In this document: one piece after another, positions 6,099-12,283 of the stretch | How the letters are laid out: each line of letters starts with the position of its first letter | Numbering within the stretch: position 1 is the stretch's first letter | Assembly (NCBI GenBank): GCA_938046705.1 | Contig: CALIWP010000354.1 | Coordinates: 1-13,447 of the forward strand | From: an uncultured Campylobacter sp. | GTDB lineage: Bacteria; Campylobacterota; Campylobacteria; Campylobacterales; Campylobacteraceae | Reading direction: 5' to 3' | DNA: 13,447 nt | Notes under the pieces: model-generated | Told to the model about the DNA's origin: nothing | The model's input: the letters and a program-made list of their open reading frames with translations, nothing else | Databases searched by the model: none | Program-made: the position numbers and the translations under genes

Positions 6099-7357
6099 TT
6101 TACCGCTCCTTTTTTCTCAAGAGTCGTTATGATAGGTAAAACGACAAAAAGCAGAACGAAAAACGTAATGGTCGAGTAAAATCCTATCCATGAGTTTGAA
6201 ATACCAAGCGTCACGCCGTCGGCAGGTAGCTTACCGAAGATCGTAAGCACGATCATATCGACCACTAGCAGCCAGAACCATACGAAAAAGCCCTTTCTCT
6301 CGTGAGCCGGAGCCACGACGTCGCTTCTATCGTAAAGCGGCATGAAAAATAGAGCTACGCCTGCGATCGCAAACGCGATAAGGCCGATGTTGTAAGCTTT
6401 AAAGCCGAAAATATCGAAGAAAAATCCGCGTAAAATCTCGTACTGCCACAAGAAGTACCACTCAGGATAGATGTGCGGAGGCGTTTTTAGCGGGTTGCCC
6501 GGCTCGAAATTTATCGGATCCATCGCAAAGTTGAAATGGAAACAGACTAAATAGAAAAAGAAAATCATAAAAAAGCCGATGTACATAAAGTCTTTTGCCA
6601 AAAAACCCGGCCAAAAAGGAATAACTTTAGCATTTTTCTTATCGCCGCTTAGGTATTTTTCAGCCTCGATATCAAAGTCTATCTCTTCGCCCGTTTCGTT
6701 ATTTACGTGCGGGACGCGAAGGGTGTAAAAGTGTATCGCGACGACTGCGATCAGCACGATCGGCAGCAAGCATACGTGAAGCATGAAAAATCTCGTCAAA
6801 GTCGGATCGCTAACGGCATAGTCACCTCTGATCCACTCGACTACCGCGTCCCCGATAACCGGGATGCCGCCGAATAAATTCGTGATAACCATCGCCGCCC
6901 AGTAGCTCATCTGACCCCACGGAAGCATATATCCGCTAAAAGCCTCGGCTGAAAATAGAATGAAGAGCAACATACCGCTCACCCAAATCATCTCGCGACC
7001 TTTTTTATAAGAGCCGTAGTAGATCGCCGTAAAGGTATGTATGTAGATGATTAAAAACACGACCGAAGCCGCAACCGCATGTATGTGACGCCATAGCCAG
7101 CCGTACTCGACCTCTTTCATTATAGTCAAATTTACGCTGTCAAAGGCTAAATTTATGTCCGGTTTGTAGTACATAACCAGCATAAATCCGGTAAAAATAA
7201 GCAACGCAAAAAGCGTCGTGAGTATAACGCCCATCGCCCAGAGGAAATTTATATTTTTCGGTATCCAGTATTCGCTGACGAGGACTTTCATTAGCTTGTT
7301 TAGGGCGATCCTTTGATCCAGCCAGTCTAAAACGCCCGTTGATTTTCTGATGTGCAT
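6095..7357 (-). CDS. petB: Cytochrome b subunit of the cytochrome bc complex (PetB)
   Basis: Membrane core of the menaquinol:cytochrome c oxidoreductase, carrying the two b hemes and the quinol sites. It is 420 aa with the N-terminal (b6-like) and C-terminal (subunit IV-like) halves fused in one chain. Heme ligands are H93 and H107 in helix B (WLWRHIHAVAAS ... YIHTFTAIYYGSY) and H194 and H209 in helix D (FMLHVCLLP ... AIHFYTLR). The helix D pair is 15 residues apart, as in cytochrome b6, and not 14 as in mitochondrial cytochrome b. The Qo-site motif PEWY is at 298-301. At least eight hydrophobic segments are visible. The start follows a very strong Shine-Dalgarno, AAGGAGGGG, 10 nt after petA. 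The stop overlaps the petC start. Confidence 0.96.
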   Translation of the reverse strand: MHIRKSTGVLDWLDQRIALNKLMKVLVSEYWIPKNINFLWAMGVILTTLFALLIFTGFMLVMYYKPDINLAFDSVNLTIMKEVEYGWLWRHIHAVAASVVFLIIYIHTFTAIYYGSYKKGREMIWVSGMLLFILFSAEAFSGYMLPWGQMSYWAAMVITNLFGGIPVIGDAVVEWIRGDYAVSDPTLTRFFMLHVCLLPIVLIAVVAIHFYTLRVPHVNNETGEEIDFDIEAEKYLSGDKKNAKVIPFWPGFLAKDFMYIGFFMIFFFYLVCFHFNFAMDPINFEPGNPLKTPPHIYPEWYFLWQYEILRGFFFDIFGFKAYNIGLIAFAIAGVALFFMPLYDRSDVVAPAHERKGFFVWFWLLVVDMIVLTIFGKLPADGVTLGISNSWIGFYSTITFFVLLFVVLPIITTLEKKGAVK

Positions 7358-7367
7358 TTTCCCCTCC

Positions 7368-7871
7368 TTACGCTTGAGCCGTTAGTTTTTCGTATTCGGG
7401 GCTGGTCTCGCCCAAAACGAGTTTCGTACCGTCTATCTTAAACGGCGGTATGTCTAGCGGGCGCGGAGGAGGGCCGAAGGTATTTACGCCGTCTGCGTTA
7501 AATTCGCCTCCGTGACAGGCGCAAACGAAAAGTTGCTTGCCCGGTTTCCACTCCGGGATACAGCCAAGATGCGTGCAAAGCCCGATCGCCACCATATATC
7601 TAGCACCGTCTACCACGACGTCGCGCTTGTCGTTAGGCGCCATCGAAGCGTCTTTTTTTAGGATAAATATCGGCTTTTTACGCCACTCGATCTGGCGCAT
7701 CTCGCCTTCTTTCATTGGGCTAAGATCTACAGTCGTAAATCCGGCCGCCTTTACGCTAGGAAGCGGGTCCCAGGTCTTTTTAACGGCTACGAGAGTCGCT
7801 GCGCCGCCGACTGCGGCTACCGCGCCAAACGCTAGACCGATAAAATCTCGTCTTTCTTGTTTTACGGACAT
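7368..7871 (-). CDS. petA: Rieske iron-sulfur subunit of the cytochrome bc complex (PetA)
   Basis: Carries the [2Fe-2S] cluster that oxidises menaquinol at the Qo site. The N-terminus MSVKQERRDFIGLAFG has a twin-arginine motif (RRDFIG) and a single hydrophobic segment to about residue 30, fitting Tat export with a retained anchor. Box I is CTHLGC (C99 and H101 ligands, C104 disulfide). Box II is CACHGG (C117 and H120 ligands, C119 disulfide). The Pro loop GPPPRPL follows at 133-139. The usual box II Ser is Gly (G122) and the following Tyr position is Phe (F124); loss of both hydrogen bonds is known to lower the midpoint potential, as expected for menaquinol. Length 167 aa is normal. The start follows AAAGGAAAGTA. 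First gene of petABC, with promoter and palindrome upstream. Confidence 0.96.
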   Translation of the reverse strand: MSVKQERRDFIGLAFGAVAAVGGAATLVAVKKTWDPLPSVKAAGFTTVDLSPMKEGEMRQIEWRKKPIFILKKDASMAPNDKRDVVVDGARYMVAIGLCTHLGCIPEWKPGKQLFVCACHGGEFNADGVNTFGPPPRPLDIPPFKIDGTKLVLGETSPEYEKLTAQA

Positions 7872-7907
7872 TACTTTCCTTTCAACGGTTTTTGAAGAAT
7901 AATCGAG

Positions 7908-7913
7908 ATTATA
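7908..7913 (-). promoter_or_regulatory. petABC promoter -10 box
   Basis: The minus strand reads GAGTATAATCTCG, a perfect TATAAT. Transcription would begin near 7901, giving a leader of about 30 nt. Upstream sequence is A/T-rich with no consensus -35, normal for this group. Confidence 0.65.
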
Positions 7914-7946
7914 CTCTTATGAAAATTAAACTTTTATTTTTCTAGC

Positions 7947-7972
7947 AAATAGTTTAAATATTTAAACTATTT
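7947..7972. promoter_or_regulatory. Perfect 26-bp palindrome upstream of petABC, candidate operator
   Basis: AAATAGTTTAAAT (7947-7959) is followed with no spacer by its exact reverse complement (7960-7972). The centre lies about 58 bp upstream of the predicted petA start site, a position often used by dimeric activators. The core can be read as TTTAA-N4-TTAAA, the geometry of CRP/FNR-type sites, but it does not match FNR or CRP half-sites and no regulator is assigned. A terminator is unlikely: no gene reads into it. Confidence 0.55.
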
Positions 7973-8118
7973 TTAAATCATCATTTACTATTTCGTTTTT
8001 TAAGGCTTTCGGGAGTAAAATTTGAGTGTAAATTTGGTTTAGTCGGTTAAATTTGACGACCTATAAACAGACGTAAATTTAAATTATATTTTAGTTTGCG
8101 CGTTTTACCCGTACCGCA

Positions 8119-8160
8119 AAATTTGACGCCGAGCGATTTTAAATTTACGCCGTCAAATTT
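8119..8160. repeat. Perfect 10-bp inverted repeat, AAATTTGACG arms
   Basis: AAATTTGACG (8119-8128) and CGTCAAATTT (8151-8160) flank a 22-bp spacer. With a one-base bulge the pairing extends outward to GCA on the left and GC on the right. It has the same design as the repeat at 314-354 and no terminator-like T-run. Confidence 0.65.
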
Positions 8161-8211
8161 GCTGTTTTTGACGAGCAATGTTTGGTTAAATTTGATTTAA
8201 AAGGAGAATTT

Positions 8212-8592
8212 ATGCGTATCGCTTCGATCGATCACATCGTTTTAACGGTGGCAAATTTGCAACGGACGCTTGATTTTTACGTGCGCGTGCTGGGTATGCG
8301 CGAAATTGATTTTTCAAACGGACGCAAGGCTCTGGCCTTTGGCTCGCAAAAGATAAATTTGCACGTAAAAGGCGAGGAAATTTTGCCAAACGCGCGAAAT
8401 GCAAACGTCGGAACGGCAGATATTTGCTTGCTTACGGATACGCCGCTTGAGCTAGTTTTAGAGGAGCTAGAGGTTGCTGGCATCGCCGTAGAGCAAGGTA
8501 TCGTGCCGCGAACCGGCGCGCTTGGAGCGATAAGTTCAATCTACGTGCGCGACCCGGACGGAAATTTGATAGAGATTAGCAGATACGTTTAA
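8212..8592 (+). CDS. VOC (glyoxalase/dioxygenase superfamily) protein (126 aa)
   Basis: The start at 8212 is chosen because AAAAGGAGAATTT lies just upstream and the fold begins at once; an upstream in-frame TTG at 8182 lacks both. The protein has two beta-alpha-beta-beta-beta modules: IDHIVLTVANLQRTLDFYVRVLG, then after LAFGSQKINLHV a second module from TADICLL to YVRDPDGNLIEIS. Probable metal ligands are H8, H51 and E121. The pattern resembles, from memory, the small single-domain VOC proteins often labelled glyoxalase-like or virulence proteins (Salmonella STM3117 type). The family binds a divalent metal and acts on small electrophiles or aromatics; the substrate here cannot be read from sequence. 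Cytoplasmic. It is a single-gene unit, divergent from petA and convergent with mnmG. Confidence 0.9.
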   Translation: MRIASIDHIVLTVANLQRTLDFYVRVLGMREIDFSNGRKALAFGSQKINLHVKGEEILPNARNANVGTADICLLTDTPLELVLEELEVAGIAVEQGIVPRTGALGAISSIYVRDPDGNLIEISRYV

Positions 8593-8660
8593 ATTTGACG
8601 GGTTTGTAAATTTAAAACGACAAAGAGTCGGAGCGCTAAATTTAACCTCAAATTTAACGC
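8588..8660. terminator. Two weak hairpins between the converging VOC and mnmG genes
   Basis: TTTAAATTT (8588-8596) pairs with AAATTTAAA (8608-8616). An 11-bp stem with one mismatch, GCGCTAAATTT (8633-8643) with AAATTTAACGC (8650-8660), has a 6-nt loop. The position between convergent stop codons fits bidirectional termination, but neither has a clear U-tract and both are built from the very common AAATTT word. Confidence 0.3.
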
Positions 8661-8691
8661 CTGCCCTTGCTAAATAGCGTTTTATCGCGAC

Positions 8692-10557
8692 TTACTGCGA
8701 CTCTCTCGCATTCATCTTTATATAAATATGTAAAATATCTATCGCAGCAGGCGTCACGCCGCTGATCTCGCTAGCCGCAAAGAGCGTCGGCGGGGCAAAT
8801 CTCTCGAGCTTTTCGACCACTTCGTTGCTAAGCCCGCTGATACCGCGGAAGCTAAAGCCCTCGGGGATTTTCACGCTCATCATATCTTTCATGCGGTCGA
8901 TCTGCTTTTTTTGCTCGGCGATGTAGTGCTGGTATTTGGCTTCGGTTAAAATTTGCTCCAAGCTAGCTTCGTCGAGCGCCTCAAAAAATGGATCTAGCTT
9001 GCGCAACTTTTCGCCCGTGAAGCTTTTTCTGGCGACGATCTTTTGCAGGGTCAAATTTTGGCTGATTATCTCCTCGTCTAGGCTAGCTAAAAGCTCTAAA
9101 TTTCGCTTCGTCGGCGTGATCTCGGTGCCGTTTAGCAGCTCTAGCCCGCGAGTCAAATTTGACCTTATGGCTTCTATTTTCTCAAACGTCGCTTCGTCTA
9201 GCAAGCCAAGCTCGCGGCCGTATCCTCCTAGGCGCAGCACGGCGTTATCCTCGCGCAAAAGCAGCCTGTACTCGGCGCGGGAGGTAAACATGCGGTATGG
9301 CTCCTTGGTGCCTTTGGTCACTAGATCGTCGATGAGAACGCCGATGTAGGCCTCGTCGCGGCGCAGGACGAACGGCTCTTTGCCATCAAGCGCAAGCGCT
9401 GCGTTTATGCCCGCCATCAGTCCCTGAGCGCCCGCTTCCTCGTAGCCCGTGGTGCCGTTGATCTGGCCTGCGAGATAGAGTCCGCGCGCCTTTTTGGTCT
9501 CTAGCGTGTGTTTTAGCTCGGTCGGCTGGACGTAGTCGTACTCGATCGCGTAGCCGTGGCGCACGATACGAGCGTTTTCAAAGCCCTTGACCGAGCGTAG
9601 CATCGCGACCTGCACTTCATACGGCAAGCTCGTAGAAAAGCCGTTGATATAGTACTCCGTGGCCTCTAGCGTCTGCGGCTCGACGAAAAGATGATGCCTG
9701 TCGCGGTCGCCGAATCTATTTATCTTATCCTCGATACTCGGGCAGTAGCGCGGACCCACGCCCTCTATCTGGCCCGTAAATAGCGGCGCTTTGTCGAAAT
9801 TTGAGCGGATGATGTCGTGCGTGGTTTCGTTCGTGTAGGCGATGTAGCAGGGCAGCTGCGTAGGCGCGAAGTCCCGCGTGCGGAAGCTAAATGGGCTTGG
9901 ATCCTCGTCGCCGCCTTGGATCTCAAGCACGCTAAAGTCGATGCTTTTAGCGTCCACGCGCGGGCAGGTGCCGGTCTTTAGCCGGCCGACTTCTAGGCCT
10001 AGTTCGCGCAGGCTATCGCTTAGATTTTTAGCGCTTAGCTCGCCCACGCGGCCGGCTTCTAGTTTGTTAAATCCGACGTGGATTAGCCCATTTAAAAACG
10101 TGCCCGTCGTGATGATGAGTTTGCTAGTTTTATACTCGTTGCCTAGGTGGGTTTTTACGCCTGTGATCTCGCCGTCCGAGCTTAAAATTTGCGTCGCGAT
10201 CTCTTGGCTGATTTCAAGATTTGGCGTATTTAGCAGTAAATTTCGCATATAGACGCGGTAGCGGTCCATATCGATCTGAGCGCGGCTACCTCGCACGGCC
10301 GGACCCTTGCTCTCGTTTAGCACGCGAAACTGTATGCCTACTGCATCGGTCGTTAGCCCCATCTGTCCGCCTAGAGCGTCGATCTCTTTTACGAGGTGGC
10401 CTTTTGCTAGGCCCCCTATTGCGGGGTTGCAGCTGGCGGCGCCGATTTGCTCGGCTAGGATGGTGATTAGCAGCGTTTTTTTGCCCATTCTTGCAGCGGC
10501 GAGGCTGGCTTCGATGCCCGCGTGACCGCCTCCGACGACGATAATATCATAGTTCAT
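8692..10557 (-). CDS. mnmG: tRNA uridine-5-carboxymethylaminomethyl modification enzyme MnmG (GidA)
   Basis: With MnmE, uses FAD, a one-carbon folate donor and glycine or ammonium to build the cmnm5/nm5 group on U34 of tRNAs reading split codon boxes. Product is 621 aa, close to the usual length. The dinucleotide-binding loop VVGGGHAG is at residues 7-14. Family signatures are [11 protein letters not shown] (268-278), [13 protein letters not shown] (363-375) and [19 protein letters not shown] (417-435). The helical C-terminus ([13 protein letters not shown] ... SGVTPAAID) binds MnmE. The ATG at 10557 is chosen because the FAD loop follows immediately and AAGGA lies upstream. The in-frame ATG at 10626 would add 23 residues not expected in the family and lies upstream of the predicted promoter. 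Housekeeping gene, apparently transcribed alone. Confidence 0.97.
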   Translation of the reverse strand: MNYDIIVVGGGHAGIEASLAAARMGKKTLLITILAEQIGAASCNPAIGGLAKGHLVKEIDALGGQMGLTTDAVGIQFRVLNESKGPAVRGSRAQIDMDRYRVYMRNLLLNTPNLEISQEIATQILSSDGEITGVKTHLGNEYKTSKLIITTGTFLNGLIHVGFNKLEAGRVGELSAKNLSDSLRELGLEVGRLKTGTCPRVDAKSIDFSVLEIQGGDEDPSPFSFRTRDFAPTQLPCYIAYTNETTHDIIRSNFDKAPLFTGQIEGVGPRYCPSIEDKINRFGDRDRHHLFVEPQTLEATEYYINGFSTSLPYEVQVAMLRSVKGFENARIVRHGYAIEYDYVQPTELKHTLETKKARGLYLAGQINGTTGYEEAGAQGLMAGINAALALDGKEPFVLRRDEAYIGVLIDDLVTKGTKEPYRMFTSRAEYRLLLREDNAVLRLGGYGRELGLLDEATFEKIEAIRSNLTRGLELLNGTEITPTKRNLELLASLDEEIISQNLTLQKIVARKSFTGEKLRKLDPFFEALDEASLEQILTEAKYQHYIAEQKKQIDRMKDMMSVKIPEGFSFRGISGLSNEVVEKLERFAPPTLFAASEISGVTPAAIDILHIYIKMNARESQ

Positions 10558-10588
10558 ATTCAAATTTTCCTTGTCCTTAAAATTCGCG

Positions 10589-10618
10589 ATTTTATCAAAA
10601 AACAGATAAAATATGCAA
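10589..10618 (-). promoter_or_regulatory. mnmG promoter
   Basis: The minus strand has TGATAAAAT, an extended -10 (hexamer at 10589-10594), and TTGCAT at 10613-10618 as a -35 with an 18-bp spacer. Transcription would begin near 10582, about 25 nt before the ATG at 10557. This is the only promoter here with a recognisable -35. Confidence 0.55.
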
Positions 10619-10763
10619 AAAATCAAGGAAAGACGGCGAGGGAAATTATCTTAAATTTGACGTTTTTGAGCCGGTGCGCGTAGTTTGGCGATTTGGTTTA
10701 AATTTATTTATAGTAATTTTTATAGAGCATTTTTTGAGAGATCGGGCGGAAATTTAACTGCAC

Positions 10764-11183
10764 TCAAATTTCCCTTGCGATCTTGTTCATTTTAGCAAAA
10801 ATTTCCGCTCGCTCGCCATCTTTTAGATTACCCATCTCTAGCTTCGTCATCATCTGCATAAAATCAAATTTCTTAAACATTTTCGCGGCTTCTTTGGCTT
10901 CGCGCTCTAGTTTTGCGTAGATTTGCGCTTCGTTTTCGTCGCGGGCTAAATTTTGTAAAAACGAGCCGGCCTCGTCGCCGTGAAATTTATCCGCGCCGAT
11001 TTTGTCTGCCGCGTCGCTTAAATTTGTGTTTTCGTTAAATTTATCTAGCATCTGGGCAAAATCCGTCAAATTTGCCGCCGCGAGCGTGGAGCCTGCTAAA
11101 AATTTATCGCCTTTTTGACCTTGAGCTACGCGGTTTGCTAGGGTCTTTAAAATCTCGTTTGAAGCGCCGTTTTTGATCTGCAT
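10764..11183 (-). CDS. Small soluble helical protein of unknown function (139 aa)
   Basis: Not recognised. The start at 11183 (MQIKNGASNEILK) is preferred because AAAAAGGATAAAA precedes it; an in-frame start at 11237 would add 18 residues without a good ribosome-binding site. No signal peptide, membrane segment or Cys is seen. The sequence looks wholly alpha-helical: an Ala/Asn/Asp-rich middle (AANLTDFAQMLDKFNENTNLSDAADKIGADKF), then an amphipathic Glu/Lys/Ala helix (YAKLEREAKEAAKMFKKF), then a Met-rich stretch with MQMMTKLEMGNL. Composition suggests an adaptor, chaperone or regulatory protein, an inference from composition only. It lies 206 bp upstream of mnmG on the same strand, but mnmG has its own promoter. 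Confidence 0.82.
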   Translation of the reverse strand: MQIKNGASNEILKTLANRVAQGQKGDKFLAGSTLAAANLTDFAQMLDKFNENTNLSDAADKIGADKFHGDEAGSFLQNLARDENEAQIYAKLEREAKEAAKMFKKFDFMQMMTKLEMGNLKDGERAEIFAKMNKIAREI

Positions 11184-11281
11184 TTTTATCCTTTTTATAT
11201 TACTAACGGCGAGTTCCAGCAAAAAGTATTCCGTCAAATTTGAAACGATGAGATTAAATTTTGCCTTAAGCTTTCCGAGGC

Positions 11282-11287
11282 ATTATA
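11282..11287 (-). promoter_or_regulatory. Candidate -10 box for the small helical protein gene
   Basis: The minus strand reads CCTATAATGCC, a perfect TATAAT, giving a leader of about 90 nt. Just upstream, CTAAAA (11291-11296) and TTTTAG (11303-11308) form a 6-6-6 inverted repeat centred about 25 bp before the predicted start, where a bound repressor would overlap RNA polymerase. Confidence 0.45.
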
Positions 11288-11438
11288 GGACTAAAACACT
11301 CCTTTTAGCGCATTAGATAGTCTATGCGTAATATTTTTATATTCGCATAAGTTTAATAAAGTGCCTATTTTACAGTAAATTTAAAAATAAGCTTAAAGAT
11401 AAATAATTTATAGAAGTTAATCTAAAAAATACAAAATT

Positions 11439-11454
11439 CGTCAGCCAAATGACG
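11439..11454 (+). promoter_or_regulatory. Dyad CGTCA-N6-TGACG upstream of hyfA, candidate activator site
   Basis: CGTCA (11439-11443) and TGACG (11450-11454) are separated by 6 bp. The centre (11446.5) is about 41.5 bp before the predicted hyfA start near 11488, the classic class II activator spacing. It could also form a 5-bp hairpin followed by an A/T run, so a weak terminator is the alternative. Confidence 0.4.
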
Positions 11455-11475
11455 GAAATAAATTTTTAAAAGTAA

Positions 11476-11481
11476 TACAAT
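11476..11481 (+). promoter_or_regulatory. Candidate hyf operon -10 box
   Basis: AGTAATACAATTAGC contains TACAAT. It predicts a leader of about 50 nt ending in GAAAGGAGAATTTATG. No -35 is seen, but the dyad at 11439-11454 sits where an activator would replace it. Confidence 0.45.
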
Positions 11482-11536
11482 TAGCTCAAGATTTAAGAGA
11501 AATCAAGAATCGTAAAACAAGTAGAAAGGAGAATTT

Positions 11537-12283
11537 ATGAAACAACATAAATTTGTGATCGCCGATTACAAACGTTGTATCGGTTGCGCTACTTGCATGG
11601 CGGCCTGTTTTCGTAGCGCTTATGAGCGCGGTAAGCTTTCAAAAGCTAGGCTAACTGTACTCCGTCAAGCAAAAGGCGTCATGCCGACGCAGTGTCGTCA
11701 GTGCGATGACGGTCCTTGCGCGAACGTGTGCCCTACCGGGGCACTAAGGTTTGACGACAACTACATCGAGCTTCACGAAGAGATTTGTATAGGCTGCAAA
11801 CTCTGCACTATCGCTTGCCCTTACGGCGCGATAAGCTCGAGCGCCGAGCTCATGCCGTCCGTTAACTACGCGGTAGAGCCCAAATACTACCTCGAAATCG
11901 AAAGCCAGGCGGGCGCGAAAAACACCGCGATAAAGTGCGATATGTGCTTCGGACGCGAAAACGGCCCTGCGTGCGTCGAGGTTTGTCCGACCAGCGCTAT
12001 CATCATGGTCGATCCTTTGCACAGCCATCACAAGCTCGGCAACAAGATCGAGCAAGAGGCAGCTCAGGCTTTCGTCGATAAAATTTTACGCGGAAGCGGA
12101 AATTTAAAAGAGCCTCACGTTTTAGCCGATATCGGCGCTCAGGACGTGGACGGCGAGGGCGACGTCATCGTCATCAAGGAGCTTGACAAAACTCCTAGCG
12201 AGCAAGCAAGAGAGCAAGCGGCGTCAAATTCGCGCGCTATGAAGGACGAAAATAGCGGCGCACAAGGGGGTGCGAGATGGTAG
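11537..12283 (+). CDS. hyfA: Hydrogenase-4 electron-transfer subunit HyfA (four [4Fe-4S] clusters)
   Basis: Polyferredoxin that carries electrons within a membrane-bound group 4 [NiFe]-hydrogenase or formate-hydrogenlyase complex, on the cytoplasmic side. Four complete four-Cys sets are seen: C14/17/20/24 (CIGCATCMAAC), C53/56/61/65 (CRQCDDGPCANVC), C84/87/90/94 (CIGCKLCTIAC) and C134/137/146/150 (CDMCFGRENGPACVEVC). This is the HycB/HyfA/CooF arrangement. It is 248 aa, longer than the roughly 200 aa I recall for E. coli HyfA; the excess is a C-terminal tail after about residue 160, acidic then Gln/Ser/Ala-rich and probably disordered. The start follows a strong AAAGGAGA. The stop overlaps the next gene by 7 nt. 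The family label is supported by the hyfB-like gene that follows; DmsB-like proteins share the fold. Confidence 0.92.
   Translation: MKQHKFVIADYKRCIGCATCMAACFRSAYERGKLSKARLTVLRQAKGVMPTQCRQCDDGPCANVCPTGALRFDDNYIELHEEICIGCKLCTIACPYGAISSSAELMPSVNYAVEPKYYLEIESQAGAKNTAIKCDMCFGRENGPACVEVCPTSAIIMVDPLHSHHKLGNKIEQEAAQAFVDKILRGSGNLKEPHVLADIGAQDVDGEGDVIVIKELDKTPSEQAREQAASNSRAMKDENSGAQGGARW

Larger units (their letters stand above)
7872..8211. other. 340-bp divergent intergenic region, petA / VOC gene
   Basis: No coding region is supported. It contains the petA -10 (7908-7913), the 26-bp palindrome (7947-7972), three copies of AAATTTGACG (8049-8058 and the inverted pair 8119-8160), and the AAAAGGAGAATTT ribosome-binding site of the VOC gene just before 8212. 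No convincing promoter was found for the plus-strand gene; TATATT near 8085-8090 is a weak candidate. Confidence 0.55.
11184..11536. other. 353-bp divergent intergenic region, small gene / hyfA
   Basis: Markedly A/T-rich compared with its surroundings, especially 11330-11520. No coding region or RNA gene is recognised. It contains the minus-strand -10 at 11282-11287, the dyad at 11439-11454, the plus-strand -10 at 11476-11481 and the hyfA ribosome-binding site. Confidence 0.55.

Noticed and set aside
8182..8211. Upstream TTG start for the VOC gene
   Set aside because: No ribosome-binding site; the ATG at 8212 has AAGGAGA at good spacing and begins the fold.
10558..10626. Longer mnmG start at 10626
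   Set aside because: It adds 23 hydrophobic residues before the FAD loop, lies upstream of the predicted promoter, and is not expected in this family.
10749..10772. GAAATTT/AAATTTC inverted repeat at the end of the small helical protein gene
   Set aside because: AAATTT is so frequent here that such pairs are expected by chance, and there is no T-run after the stem.
11184..11237. Upstream start at 11237 for the small helical protein
   Set aside because: The extra 18 residues have no good ribosome-binding site, while AAGGA precedes the ATG at 11183.
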